NCBI RefSeq assembly: GCF_006094435.1
Contig: NZ_CP034783.1
Span: 4,429,001 to 4,493,000, forward strand
Source: Pseudomonas sp. MPC6
Lineage (GTDB): Bacteria; Pseudomonadota; Gammaproteobacteria; Pseudomonadales; Pseudomonadaceae
Direction: 5' to 3'
DNA: 64,000 bases
In this document: in pieces, positions 39,470 to 48,020 of the stretch
Layout: each line of letters starts with the position of its first letter
Numbering within the stretch: position 1 is the stretch's first letter
Notes under the pieces: generated by a model
Told to the model about the DNA's origin: nothing
Databases searched by the model: none
What the model saw: the letters and a program-made list of their open reading frames with translations, nothing else
Translations under genes and position numbers: made by a program

Positions 39470-40306
39470 ATGGCAAAAACTTCCAAAGGATCAATGAGAA
39501 AGATTGAAGTCTCATGCGTTGCATGGATTGACCTCCTTGCCTACGGTTCTCAAATCAGTGCCTCCGGTTTCAATCCGGCTCATGAATCTGCAAACTCTGC
39601 GATTCATCGCCTTGATCGTCTTCACCAAGCAGTAAGTGAGAAGGCAAACCGTTATTTTCCGACTCTTGCAATGAATGATGGAATAATCGCGTACCGCGAT
39701 CTTTCCCCTCGATCACACAGCGTGACATATGACTTTTTAAATCGAAGCATCGATCTTTTTCACCATATAAACAATATTGACATGAATGAGCTAGGCCACC
39801 CTGGGGCTCGTATGGTGGTTGCCCCTGGATTCCGTGTTAGGCGAACCTTAAGCTTTGAAAAACACCTGAACGAAGGCAGAGGAAAAAGGATCAAGGAAAA
39901 ACTTCGCGAAGGTTCCATAACACCAGAGCAAGCGGTCAACGAAGCACTGAAATCGCGACAGTTCTTCGATTCAACCCCAGAACTTCAAGGTAATTTTGCC
40001 TTAACTCGTGCTTATCTTGCTGACGAATCAGGCTCTGCCGCAGGTCTTGGTGGAGCTAACTGCTTTATCGACCTTAGTCTGTTCTCAAACCCGCATCCGG
40101 ACTGGATTGCCTTCTCAAAAACTATCGAGTGGTCATCACGTGGCATGGCGGCTACCTTTGGCTGTCTCGATAAACTCGATCATGAAAAGGCCTCGTCAAT
40201 TCAAAGCAAAGGAATTTTGGATGCATTCGAGATTGCTAAGACGCTCAGTGATGACCCTGACATTGAGGTCAAGCTGCGGCAAGAGCAATTCAGAATCGTC
40301 CGGTAG
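39470..40306 (+). CDS. Hypothetical protein with class III cyclase-like metal motifs
   Basis: A 278-residue soluble protein. WIDLLAYG at 19-26 and MNDGIIAY at 68-75 resemble the two metal-aspartate strands of class III nucleotide cyclases (FxDIxGF and GDGVMA), with Asp21 and Asp70 49 residues apart, near the usual spacing of about 44. ARMVVAPGFRV follows where cyclases have IGIHTG. This fold assignment is inference; catalytic Arg/Asn residues were not identified. The A/T-rich codon use differs from the core genome. The next gene, 100 bp downstream, is an HNH nuclease. Confidence 0.6.
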   Translation: MAKTSKGSMRKIEVSCVAWIDLLAYGSQISASGFNPAHESANSAIHRLDRLHQAVSEKANRYFPTLAMNDGIIAYRDLSPRSHSVTYDFLNRSIDLFHHINNIDMNELGHPGARMVVAPGFRVRRTLSFEKHLNEGRGKRIKEKLREGSITPEQAVNEALKSRQFFDSTPELQGNFALTRAYLADESGSAAGLGGANCFIDLSLFSNPHPDWIAFSKTIEWSSRGMAATFGCLDKLDHEKASSIQSKGILDAFEIAKTLSDDPDIEVKLRQEQFRIVR

Positions 40307-40406
40307 TGCAGTAAATTTAATCATTCACTCAATCACTAACTTGAGATGAAAGAAAGCCCACCACTTTACCAATTGTTTCTCCGACTACCTTCGGACTACC
40401 ACGAGA

Positions 40407-41516
40407 ATGAATAAACGAACTATACAAACATTCCTACAGTACGGTGTGTCGACTATCCTGGCCGAGAAAGCAAATCAAGCGGGGCTCACAGCCTCTAAGG
40501 CGCGAGCCCTCAGCCGGAAGGATATGGAGTTAAAGTACGGCTTGTCTGGGAACGAGGCGAAAGCTCTCTCTATTGCTGTCCGGCGCTCTGCAATAGACTC
40601 AGGCGTAGTGCAGTTGCTGCTTGAGCGCAGTAACTTCGTTTGCTGCGTATGTAAGGGCGTGAAGAGTCCCGCTTACATCATTCATCACATTGTTGAGTAC
40701 GAAAAAACACAGGACAACAATTACAAAAACCTTGTCGTTCTATGTCCGACTGATCACGATCTAGCGCACCAAGGAGGGCTCACGCTCCGCCTGACCGACG
40801 ATCAGATTCGCAGGGCGAAGACTTCCTGGGAAAAGCAAGTAGAATTGGCAAATGCTCAACGTGCCGCGCAGAAAATCGAAGTCAGCGATGACGCAATTGA
40901 CTACGTAAACGTGAAGCGTATCGAAGAACTCTGTGTCCGACTTTTCAAGAGAATTCCGCAAACAGGGCTAACGGCCAGTCTCAAAGCGGCTGGCATCCTG
41001 AAGAAGGATGGCTCGTTTGATCAAAAGCACGTTCAGACTAATCTCTCAGGAGGTCGATACCTCTTTGACTACATTACGCACCAGGAGACAGAGCACTATA
41101 AGCAGCTGATGCAGGAAATCGCGAAGGTAGTCGATTTCATTGACTTAGGTGCGGCCGTATCAACGAGGTTGACACAGCTCAAGGGAGCTGAAGGAAAGTA
41201 TGCCTTCTTCATCGGTGGAGTCCATGCGAAAGGGCCTGATCTACCAATAACCGCATCTACGCCTGCAGTGGTGATGTTCTACTCGCGGAAGAAACATCGC
41301 ATTGAGTGGATTCTTGATCCAATCTTCTTGATGTCGATGTCCGCTATCGCTCGGATAGGCGGCACGAACCGTTACATCATCTATTGCTTGGTTCGAACGG
41401 TGGAGAAACTGGAAGATGGATCGGTGTTGGTGAAGGCGAGCCCCCTTCTTATCGCACAGCCGACAAAGTACGTCGACAAGACTCCTGCGATCAGTTATCA
41501 AAAAAGGTACGAGTGA
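40407..41516 (+). CDS. HNH endonuclease with uncharacterised C-terminal domain
   Basis: A 369-residue protein. The N-terminal 75 residues are helical and basic (SKARALSRKDMELKYGLS), possibly DNA-binding. The HNH core follows: C79xxC82, HH at 93-94 (IIHHIVEYE), N108, C113 and HDLAH ending at 121. This gives a complete zinc-supported HNH active site. Residues about 150-369 have no recognised domain; GKYAFFIGGVHAKGPD and WILDPIFLMSMSAIARIG are notable. It lies between the cyclase-like gene and the GrpB-4TM gene. A role in foreign-DNA cleavage is plausible, not shown. Confidence 0.75.
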   Translation: MNKRTIQTFLQYGVSTILAEKANQAGLTASKARALSRKDMELKYGLSGNEAKALSIAVRRSAIDSGVVQLLLERSNFVCCVCKGVKSPAYIIHHIVEYEKTQDNNYKNLVVLCPTDHDLAHQGGLTLRLTDDQIRRAKTSWEKQVELANAQRAAQKIEVSDDAIDYVNVKRIEELCVRLFKRIPQTGLTASLKAAGILKKDGSFDQKHVQTNLSGGRYLFDYITHQETEHYKQLMQEIAKVVDFIDLGAAVSTRLTQLKGAEGKYAFFIGGVHAKGPDLPITASTPAVVMFYSRKKHRIEWILDPIFLMSMSAIARIGGTNRYIIYCLVRTVEKLEDGSVLVKASPLLIAQPTKYVDKTPAISYQKRYE

Positions 41517-41750
41517 TATATCGCAGATGGGCTAGTCGAGGAGGACGTTTGAATCACTCCCATCTGAACGCTGGCAGCTACAAACACCTTGGGGTTGGAA
41601 GAAAAACATGTTGCTTGGTTCTCGACCACCGACTAGCGAGGCGATGCAAGGCAACTCGATGTTACTACCTGCTGACCGTGCGGCTGTTGGCTCGTCGTTT
41701 AGAAAGAGCATGGGTCTTCATGTGCTAAGAAGGTCTGACTTTGATAATCA

Positions 41751-41820
41751 CGACCGAGCGCAACCGACCCAAAGCGGCCCTTCGCGAAGGGCCGCAATCG
41801 GCCAGAAGCAGTCATTCCAC
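41751..41820 (+). repeat. Degenerate intergenic repeat, copy B
   Basis: CAACCGACCCAAAGCGGCCC continues into TTCGCGAAGGGCCGCAATCGG and GCCAGAAGCAGTCATTCCAC. It contains the 18-bp palindrome GGCCCTTCGCGAAGGGCC. It lies between the convergent HNH and GrpB-4TM genes, where it could serve as a bidirectional transcription end. Confidence 0.6.
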
Positions 41821-41841
41821 GACCAGAAAAAATGGTACGAT

Positions 41842-43227
41842 TCAGATCTCGGTATTAGTGTGTTTTGTGGATATGTAAGCCCGCCAATGCTGACCAAGCG
41901 TTTTATTTCTGATTTGAAAGACACCTGGTAAGGCGGCAGGTGCTTTTTCTATCGCTGCATTATAGTCAACCATAAGAAGCAACACGTCGGACTCTGTGTA
42001 CTTTCTCGCAGCTACGCTCTCTACGCGCTTGAATATTTCATCAATAGTAGTGGCGGAATTTCTATATGCTAAAAGCAACCCTAGTATGTCCGATGAAATT
42101 AAGAACACCACTGCTGCTATTAGTGCGCGCGAAAGATCTATTAAAGTTTCTGAAATTAGGGATGAAATCGCAACTCCACAAGCGCAAATTATGGACAGCA
42201 TTAACACTGTAAATATGATGGTCATGATCTTGGCGCTAAACCGTTGCAGATCACGCGTCCAGTATGCGGACTCTTCTATCAGCTCTGATAGGCGCTTATA
42301 GCTTGGGGGTTCTCTGCTTGCGAAGTGATCCTCTTCTCGCGCACGCGGTCGGCCCAATGTAGAAATTTCGAAACCATCAATAATTCGTAATTTCTGTCCT
42401 GCGGGAGGAACCTTATCAAGTCCACTTATGAGTAAGACGGCCCGACGGGCCTGATCTCCAGCCGAACGATGTCGTTGCTGGCGCTGACTAAAGTGTACCC
42501 AAAGGAGCATGAGCAAAAGGCCAGCCCCAGCTGCGTGTAAAAGATATTTGTTGCCAATTAGATAGACTGAACATGCTGCAACCCAAGCGATTGCAAGCTG
42601 GGTGAATATCATTTTTATCTGAATGCGCTGGGCCTCATCTAGCTCACTGCGCTGATGAGTAAGTAAGTGGTCTACGCTGAAGGAACCCTCAACTTTATGT
42701 AATACAGATTTTATAAAAAATGTTTTCTTATGTGTATATTTATCAAGGTCATCGCAATGGGCCCTAGCGAGATTTTGCTTTAGCTCAGTGTATTCTTTTA
42801 CTAGGCCTTGATCTGCGGCAAGCTCGTCTCGAAAAACAAGCATGTCTTGCCCCCATCGATCATTTGGACGGCATATGTGGAGATGAAAGCCATCCGAGTT
42901 GTCAGGTTGGCATTTGGTAAGGAAGTATCTCGGCGCCTCCTTATCGTACTCCTTCATGCGATAGCCAATTTTTTTTAATTTTTCTAAAATTTTTTCGACT
43001 GTCGACCAATGGTGAACTGAAACCAATATATCGATTATGGGCTTGCTTGGTAGGCCATCGACAGCTGTAGAGCCAACATGGTCGATAAAAAATTTTTCGC
43101 GTGTTGCAATTGCGCGAATAGCTTCGGCCTCTCTAGTGAACGTTTCTTTCCAAGCGAGGTCATGTTCGAAAATACTGATCACCTGCGTTGCAGATTCGAA
43201 ACTGCAACTTGATTCAGGAATACTCAT
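41842..43227 (-). CDS. GrpB nucleotidyltransferase fused to a four-helix membrane domain
   Basis: A 461-residue fusion. Residues about 15-180 are a complete GrpB-family nucleotidyltransferase: HVGSTAVDGLPSKPIID at 50-66 is the NTase core, with GFHLHICRPN and a LKQNLA..Y..KK tail. Then come TM helices at about 207-225 and 229-246, a cytoplasmic block of about 90 residues, TM helices at about 334-355 and 368-388, and a 70-residue tail. The 2+2 helix layout resembles the S-4TM/SLATT effectors linked to nucleotide-signalling defence systems, but that is topology only. Markedly AT-rich, with codons foreign to the genome. Confidence 0.75.
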   Translation of the reverse strand: MSIPESSCSFESATQVISIFEHDLAWKETFTREAEAIRAIATREKFFIDHVGSTAVDGLPSKPIIDILVSVHHWSTVEKILEKLKKIGYRMKEYDKEAPRYFLTKCQPDNSDGFHLHICRPNDRWGQDMLVFRDELAADQGLVKEYTELKQNLARAHCDDLDKYTHKKTFFIKSVLHKVEGSFSVDHLLTHQRSELDEAQRIQIKMIFTQLAIAWVAACSVYLIGNKYLLHAAGAGLLLMLLWVHFSQRQQRHRSAGDQARRAVLLISGLDKVPPAGQKLRIIDGFEISTLGRPRAREEDHFASREPPSYKRLSELIEESAYWTRDLQRFSAKIMTIIFTVLMLSIICACGVAISSLISETLIDLSRALIAAVVFLISSDILGLLLAYRNSATTIDEIFKRVESVAARKYTESDVLLLMVDYNAAIEKAPAALPGVFQIRNKTLGQHWRAYISTKHTNTEI

Positions 43228-43346
43228 GAAAACACCTTGGTTTGAACTATATTAACTTTCGTGAGCTTTTTCGCCCGCGGCGTACCGACCTTTCCGCCTT
43301 TGAATTTACGCCGCAATAATCAACTACTGCCTTCACTTCAACCTCT

Positions 43347-43535
43347 ATGCTTGATGGATATCAGTGGGGCCTGATTGCAGGGTGCCATGATGAATTAATG
43401 GTGTCTAGCCTAGCGATGGAAATGAACCGGGGTCTGCCCGGGGTCCCAGACGAGGCGCGGCGATTGATGCTGAACGAATACCAGGACGCATCGAGTGCGG
43501 CCTTAAAGGTCGGCTATGAAAACTCTTTCCAGTGA
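43347..43535 (+). CDS. Doubtful 62-residue ORF
   Basis: Starts MLDGYQWGLIAGCHDELM and ends ALKVGYENSFQ. The amino-acid mix is protein-like, but there is no clear ribosome binding site and no recognised family. It may be a fragment left by the insertion or decay of the accessory segment. Confidence 0.25.
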   Translation: MLDGYQWGLIAGCHDELMVSSLAMEMNRGLPGVPDEARRLMLNEYQDASSAALKVGYENSFQ

Positions 43536-43667
43536 AATCGTGAATGTGCCCGGTTGTTTGGCGTGCGCGCCTAAGCGAGATATCGCGATAATGCGCGGCC
43601 AATCCGTCGACGCTTGTTTGCGCAACAACGGCGGATAAACGATTCCACATTTAGATACTTTCCATTT

Positions 43668-43730
43668 TGACTGACCGTTTCTGGCCGATTCCTGCCTGTC
43701 GCCACCGTCGGCTTTGGGCCGACAGTCAAC
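43668..43730 (-). repeat. Degenerate intergenic repeat, copy C (inverted)
   Basis: Read on the minus strand it gives GTCGGCCCAAAGCCGACGG and then GGCAGGAATCGGCCAGAAAC, the same hairpin-plus-core layout as copies A and B. It stands in the opposite orientation just outside the GrpB-4TM gene. Confidence 0.6.
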
Positions 43731-44006
43731 ACCGAAAAATCGCGAGACGAAAGCTCTGGAATGCGCTATTCGGCATGAGCGAAGTCTCATGCTCTATCTA
43801 TGCCGAACCATTCCCCACGTCCGCCGGGGGGCAGCCTCGCTTGGGGAGACGCCTTGAGCATTGCGTACAAGAACTCCTTGAATAATTGCATTCGTCATGC
43901 CGGCCGATCCGGCACGCCGGATACTCGTCACATGGCGCTGGCCGAGTGCAGAAATCAGCCGTGCAGCAATGTTCAATCAAGCAAATTAAACACCCACGAA
44001 AGGCGC

Positions 44007-44114
44007 ATGTTTAATCGTCCTACTGCTCACTTCCTGAAAGCTACAACACCTTGCGCCGTTGCCTACGGTTACGCCAGAATCCGCCGGCTTGTGCGCCTCT
44101 GCCCCGCTCGGTAA
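44007..44114 (+). CDS. Possible 35-residue leader peptide
   Basis: MFNRPTAHFLKATTPCAVAY leads to a basic end rich in Arg. AAAGG lies six bases before the ATG, and the frame stops 36 bases before the structured leader of the DUF6124 gene. It could be a genuine small protein or leader; no family is recognised. Confidence 0.3.
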   Translation: MFNRPTAHFLKATTPCAVAYGYARIRRLVRLCPAR

Positions 44115-44149
44115 CTTGATTCCCGTCACTGCCCATCAGTGATCGGGTT

Positions 44150-44320
44150 TAGCAGCCCGGGGTTATAAGTAAGGTACACAAGCTCTTGTCAGTCAGGCAT
44201 TCCCATGCCTGCACTTGATGGTGGTTGTGCGCAGGGCGCCTTTGGGCGCGCCGGCTTTGCTAGCTTCCCCGGTCTGCTAACCTGCGTACAGCTGCCTCCC
44301 TCTCGTTTAGCAGCAGGAGG
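44150..44320 (+). ncRNA. Structured leader upstream of the DUF6124 gene
   Basis: TAGCAGCCCGGGG at 44150-44162 can pair with CCCCGGTCTGCTA at 44267-44279 (12 of 13). The stem encloses two perfect hairpins, CAGGCAT/ATGCCTG at 44194-44211 and GCGCC/GGCGC at 44236-44249. Downstream, CCTCC at 44295 pairs with GGAGG at 44316. GTTTAGCAG recurs at 44306-44314, so CTGCTA (44274-44279) has two rival partners. This looks like a cis-regulatory RNA with exclusive folds. Similar leaders precede DUF6124 genes in other pseudomonads as far as I recall. Confidence 0.5.
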
Positions 44321-44348
44321 GCTGGCACCCAATCACGGAAGTCAGCTT

Positions 44349-44711
44349 ATGTTTAAAGTAACGCCGAACCCGCCAGACACCGATCCGGCATCCCCCTACG
44401 AAAGCCCCGACTCAAACAAACTCAACGAAGCCGCCGAAAGCGCCCTCCCCCCCCACGCCCCCTCGACCGCCGACATCAAAGCCACCGCACGCACACCCAG
44501 CACCCTGTTCACCGTCGACCCGCACGCCACAACCGAAACCCTCGCGGTCTATCTGGTCGAGACGCTGGCCTCGGTCGACGTGATGGTTCATCACCTGGTG
44601 GATCATCTGGACGGCGGATCGCGCCACGCCCTGCTGGGTATTTCCAACAGCATCATGCTCGCGGAAATCACCGCGAACCGGATGCTGGATCAGATCGATC
44701 CACCCACTTGA
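44349..44711 (+). CDS. DUF6124 (DUF3077) family protein
   Basis: A 120-residue soluble protein. The N-terminus MFKVTPNPPDTDPASPYESP and the C-terminal helices (TETLAVYLVETLASVDVMVH, LLGISNSIMLAEITANRMLD) are the hallmarks of the Pseudomonas DUF6124 family, often multicopy. Function is unknown. GGAAG precedes the ATG; the frame upstream to 44205 runs through the structured leader and is not coding. Ends 65 bp before a minus-strand terminator. Confidence 0.85.
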   Translation: MFKVTPNPPDTDPASPYESPDSNKLNEAAESALPPHAPSTADIKATARTPSTLFTVDPHATTETLAVYLVETLASVDVMVHHLVDHLDGGSRHALLGISNSIMLAEITANRMLDQIDPPT

Positions 44712-44778
44712 GGCAGAAGCAAACCCGTCCGGTATCGATCTACAACCGTGAGCGTCCACACCTGTCTTTGAAATACAA

Positions 44779-44805
44779 AACGCCCGATGCGATGCATCGG
44801 GCGTT
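44779..44805 (-). terminator. Rho-independent terminator
   Basis: AACGCCCGATGC and GCATCGGGCGTT form a 12-bp perfect stem with a three-base loop. The A-run at 44777-44780 becomes a T-run on the minus strand, so it ends the transcript of the tmm cluster and its small genes. It may also serve the convergent DUF6124 gene. Confidence 0.8.
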
Positions 44806-44845
44806 AGGGTGAAACGGGTGTAAACCTATTTCAGGACCAGACAGA

Positions 44846-44956
44846 TTACAGCTTCGTCACAAAAGTCCGAGCCTGATACAGCACAAAGCTGCTAAGCACA
44901 ATAATAACGGCGACTGCGAGCATGTCGGCGCCCGGAAAACCCCAGAAATCAGACAT
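44846..44956 (-). CDS. 36-residue single-helix membrane peptide
   Basis: MSDFWGFPGADMLAVAVIIV starts a peptide with one membrane helix (about 11-28) and a basic tail QARTFVTKL. AAGGA lies seven bases before the ATG, and a terminator follows the stop. It is too short for routine gene calling. It sits 38 bp after the winged-helix-like gene and may be part of the tmm transcription unit. No known small protein is matched. Confidence 0.6.
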   Translation of the reverse strand: MSDFWGFPGADMLAVAVIIVLSSFVLYQARTFVTKL

Positions 44957-44994
44957 AGTGCTTCCTTAGTGATAATAGTAAGTGGCAACAACCA

Positions 44995-45288
44995 TCAGGC
45001 CAGCGCTGTGTCGCGCATGCGTTGGCGACCAAAGTCGCTGACCCTGAACTTGAACAGCACTCGGCCGGGACCGAAATAGGCCTGATCATCCAGCGTCTCC
45101 TCAACACTTTCGATGATGCCGCTGGAGAACAGGTCCGTCAGGGTGACGCGGGTGTTGCCGCGCCAGTAGGCACCGCAAATACCGTATTCACTCATCAGCG
45201 CATCGGTGATTTGCCAGTCCCAGATGCCGACGTCCTGCTGATCGTTGATCAACTGGAGAATGCGGCCCTTCATATGCAGCTTATTCAT
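44995..45288 (-). CDS. Small conserved protein, winged-helix-like
   Basis: A 97-residue protein (MNKLHMKGRILQLINDQQDV, WDWQITDALMSEYG, TRVTLTDLFSSGIIESVEE) with the alternating helix and strand pattern of winged-helix DNA-binding domains. The start at 45288 has GGAGC; a TTG at 45300 is less likely. It begins 15 bases after the DMT transporter stop, so it is probably in the tmm operon and might regulate it. Confidence 0.55.
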   Translation of the reverse strand: MNKLHMKGRILQLINDQQDVGIWDWQITDALMSEYGICGAYWRGNTRVTLTDLFSSGIIESVEETLDDQAYFGPGRVLFKFRVSDFGRQRMRDTALA

Positions 45289-45303
45289 GGCTTGCTCCAA
45301 CCA

Positions 45304-46395
45304 TCACGAGTTAACAGCATCAACGGCGGTGCCAGGTTTTTTGCTGTCGGTTGATACGGCGCGCACGACTTCGAGCACCTCATCACTTTCGGTGAACATC
45401 ACAAACCCGCCCGCCACAAACAGCACCAGACCAGCCAGGAAGTTCCACTCGGGAAACTTCAGCGTGAAGGCGGCGAGGAAGATCACCGCAAACAAACCAT
45501 ACAGCGCGGCAATTGCTTGCCCGCGGCCGACGCCAATCAGTGGGAACGACTTGTACCAGGAGACGTAGCAGAACCCGAAAGTCACGCCCGCTAACGTCAG
45601 CCAGCCGATGGCCGCCCAATTGAATGTGGCGACCACCAGTTCGACTACCGGTTGATCGGTAAACAAATAGATGGCCGGCAAAATCAGTGCGACCCAATAC
45701 AGCACTTCGGCGGTAAAACGCACTGTAATGCCTACATCCGGGTCGGCAACGTCGAGCCCGCGACCGGCGATTGCGCCTTCTACACCCCAGCCAATTGCAG
45801 CCATTGCACCGCCTAGATAGCCCAGCCAGCCGGCGTCACCGGTGCCGGTGATTTCAGCAATGATGCCGGGTGCATACACCGTCACACCGCCGGCCAGGAT
45901 AATAAAAATACCCACGGCTGCACGCCGGGTGATTTTCTCCTGGTACCAGAGCCTGGCCAGCGTTGCGCCGATGATGGGGTACATCAATGCGGAGATGGCC
46001 GCGAAGGCCCCGCCGATATAACCGATCGCCAGATACGAGCCGAAGATGGCCATCGGGCCGCCAAAGATGGCGCCGATGAAGAACCACTTAGAGATGTAAC
46101 GCATCTGTTTGATGGTGCGAACGTACTCGCCCCACTTGCCCAGCACCCCGTTCCAAACGAACAGGAAGAACAACACGGCAACGGCGTTGAAGGTGGTCAA
46201 CACGGCTGCCGCCAACATGAACTCGGCATTGGTGTCGTACTTCAGGTCTGCATAAGGCGCTTCGAACCAGACTGCGGAGCCTGGAACGTACCAGGCCCCC
46301 CAGAGCACGGCGCACCACAATGCCCACGTAAAACCCCAGCGGATGCTGCTGGTGGTGAAGCGCGACCGTGCCTGGCTCAGGCTTGGCTGATTCAT
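45304..46395 (-). CDS. DMT/EamA-family transporter linked to tmm
   Basis: A 363-residue protein with about ten helices in two EamA-like repeats ([56 protein letters not shown]). The start at 46395 overlaps the tmm stop by four bases (ATGA), so the two are translated together. It probably moves the tmm substrate or product, trimethylamine or its N-oxide; that is inferred from coupling only. Confidence 0.75.
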   Translation of the reverse strand: MNQPSLSQARSRFTTSSIRWGFTWALWCAVLWGAWYVPGSAVWFEAPYADLKYDTNAEFMLAAAVLTTFNAVAVLFFLFVWNGVLGKWGEYVRTIKQMRYISKWFFIGAIFGGPMAIFGSYLAIGYIGGAFAAISALMYPIIGATLARLWYQEKITRRAAVGIFIILAGGVTVYAPGIIAEITGTGDAGWLGYLGGAMAAIGWGVEGAIAGRGLDVADPDVGITVRFTAEVLYWVALILPAIYLFTDQPVVELVVATFNWAAIGWLTLAGVTFGFCYVSWYKSFPLIGVGRGQAIAALYGLFAVIFLAAFTLKFPEWNFLAGLVLFVAGGFVMFTESDEVLEVVRAVSTDSKKPGTAVDAVNS

Positions 46396-47762
46396 GTAGA
46401 TGCCGTTGCTGGCTTCGATTGCTTGTCGTGCAGGAAGGCTTCCAGTGAATCGTCCATCGCATCCATCCACGGCGTGTGATGCACGGGCGCCAGGGTGCCG
46501 GTCAGCGTGGAGCGGTAGCTTTTGTTGCGATAGCCGAGGATATCGGCGGCTTTGTGATGCTCCCACTCCTTGAAGATATCAGCCACGGCGAGAACATCGA
46601 AAGGCGGGTAATCGGTTGGCTCAAGCAGGTCGAGTATGTAGGCGGCCTGATAGTCGATGGCTTCAAAGGGATCGGCCACTTTCTCTTCGCGGGCCACCCA
46701 TTCACGGCTGTCGCTGGCCATGGCTTGTTCTGCTGGCAGCTTGATACGGCCAAGCATAATGTCCCGGGCATACCAGGCCTGGGCATCGAACATGTTGAAG
46801 GTGTAGTACTGATCCTGCATGCCGAGGAACATCAGCTTCGGATTGGCCAAAGACACGATGCCTTTATACAAGCCTTCCGGGTACAGCCGGTTGCGCGTGG
46901 TCAGCGTCAGCTCGTTGGGCAGGAACGGGAAGTGATGCCGATACCCGGTGCACAGGATGATCGCGTCGACCTCTTTGCTGGTGCCATCCTTGAAATGTGC
47001 GGTCTTGCCGACCACATGGGTGAGCAACGGTACTTCGGCAAAGGATTGCGGCCAATCAAAGCCCATAGGCTTGGTGCGATAGCTGAAAGTAACCGATTTG
47101 GCGCCGTACTTGTGGCACTGCGTGCCGATGTCTTCTGCCGAGTAACTGCTGCCAACCAGCAGCAGATCTTTGCCTTGAAACTCGCACGCATCGCGGAAAT
47201 CATGGGCGTGCAATACGCGACCGGGAAACTGCTCCAGGCCTTTGAAGTAAGGCGCGTTGGGGGTCGAAAAGTGCCCGGTGGCGACGATGACGTGATCGAA
47301 TTCTTCGGTGATCAGTTGGTCCTGCTTGAGGTCGCGCACGGTGACCGCGAACTTGCCGGTGCTCTCGTCATAGGCAACCCAATGCACCGCTGTATTGAAG
47401 CGGATGTGCTGGCGCACATTGCTTTTGGCGACGCGGCCGATGATGTAGTCACGCAACACGGCGCGTGGCGGGTAGGAGGGAATCGGCCGGCCGAAGTGTT
47501 CTTCGAAGCTGTAATTGGCGAACTCCAGGCATTCCTTGGGGCCGTTTGACCAGAGATACCGGTACATGCTGCCATGGACGGGCTCGCCATGCAGATCCAA
47601 CCCGGTGCGCCAGGTGTAATTCCACATGCCGCCCCAGTCACTCTGCTTTTCGTAGCAAACGATCTCGGGGGATTCAGCGTCGTCGCAACGAGCGGCTTCA
47701 AATGCACGTAACTGTGCCAAGCCGCTAGGGCCGGCGCCAAGAATGGCAACTCTAAAAGTCAT
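46392..47762 (-). CDS. tmm: Trimethylamine monooxygenase, flavin-dependent
   Basis: Oxidises trimethylamine to its N-oxide with FAD and NADPH. The 456-residue protein has FAD motif GAGPSG at 9-14, FMO signature [22 protein letters not shown] motif [13 protein letters not shown] and [14 protein letters not shown]. Stretches such as [32 protein letters not shown] and [17 protein letters not shown] are very close to characterised marine Tmm enzymes as remembered, closer than to generic FMOs. GGAG lies before ATG 47762; the extension to 47972 lacks one. Confidence 0.88.
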   Translation of the reverse strand: MTFRVAILGAGPSGLAQLRAFEAARCDDAESPEIVCYEKQSDWGGMWNYTWRTGLDLHGEPVHGSMYRYLWSNGPKECLEFANYSFEEHFGRPIPSYPPRAVLRDYIIGRVAKSNVRQHIRFNTAVHWVAYDESTGKFAVTVRDLKQDQLITEEFDHVIVATGHFSTPNAPYFKGLEQFPGRVLHAHDFRDACEFQGKDLLLVGSSYSAEDIGTQCHKYGAKSVTFSYRTKPMGFDWPQSFAEVPLLTHVVGKTAHFKDGTSKEVDAIILCTGYRHHFPFLPNELTLTTRNRLYPEGLYKGIVSLANPKLMFLGMQDQYYTFNMFDAQAWYARDIMLGRIKLPAEQAMASDSREWVAREEKVADPFEAIDYQAAYILDLLEPTDYPPFDVLAVADIFKEWEHHKAADILGYRNKSYRSTLTGTLAPVHHTPWMDAMDDSLEAFLHDKQSKPATAST

Positions 47763-48020
47763 AAAGACTCCTTCTTCAGGCGGTTCATCGCACGCGGGAT
47801 CTTGTTGGCCCTGGCGACGACTGAGCGCGGAAAAGAGTGACGCTCGTACCGGTAACGGTCGGGCCATCAAGCTCTGGGTGATGCGCACTGAAATCGGCTT
47901 AACCGATGGCGCAATGTGATGAAGGCTGCATCTGTCGGTGAAACAGAAGGCCGGGGGTGGGCAGGCCACCAATGAAGCGCGGGTTCTCGAGAAAACGCTG
48001 GAAGGCAGCGTTCGATCCGG

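Larger units (their letters stand above)
43228..44006. other. Right edge of the accessory segment, mostly gene-free
   Basis: Between the GrpB-4TM start and the leader of the DUF6124 gene. It holds one doubtful 62-codon frame (43347-43535) and repeat copy C. Composition returns to GC-rich from about 43400. No mobility gene is present. Confidence 0.4.

Noticed and set aside
41842..43227. Reading the GrpB-4TM gene as two genes joined by sequencing error
   Set aside because: The frame is continuous through a natural linker (about 180-206) with no stop, homopolymer or internal ribosome binding site. A true fusion is the simpler reading.
39470..43227. Calling the accessory segment an integrative element or prophage
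   Set aside because: No integrase, transposase, phage structural gene, tRNA or direct-repeat attachment pair could be found.
44205..44348. N-terminal extension of the DUF6124 protein
   Set aside because: The extension covers the structured leader, is low in coding character, and DUF6124 proteins begin with MFK.
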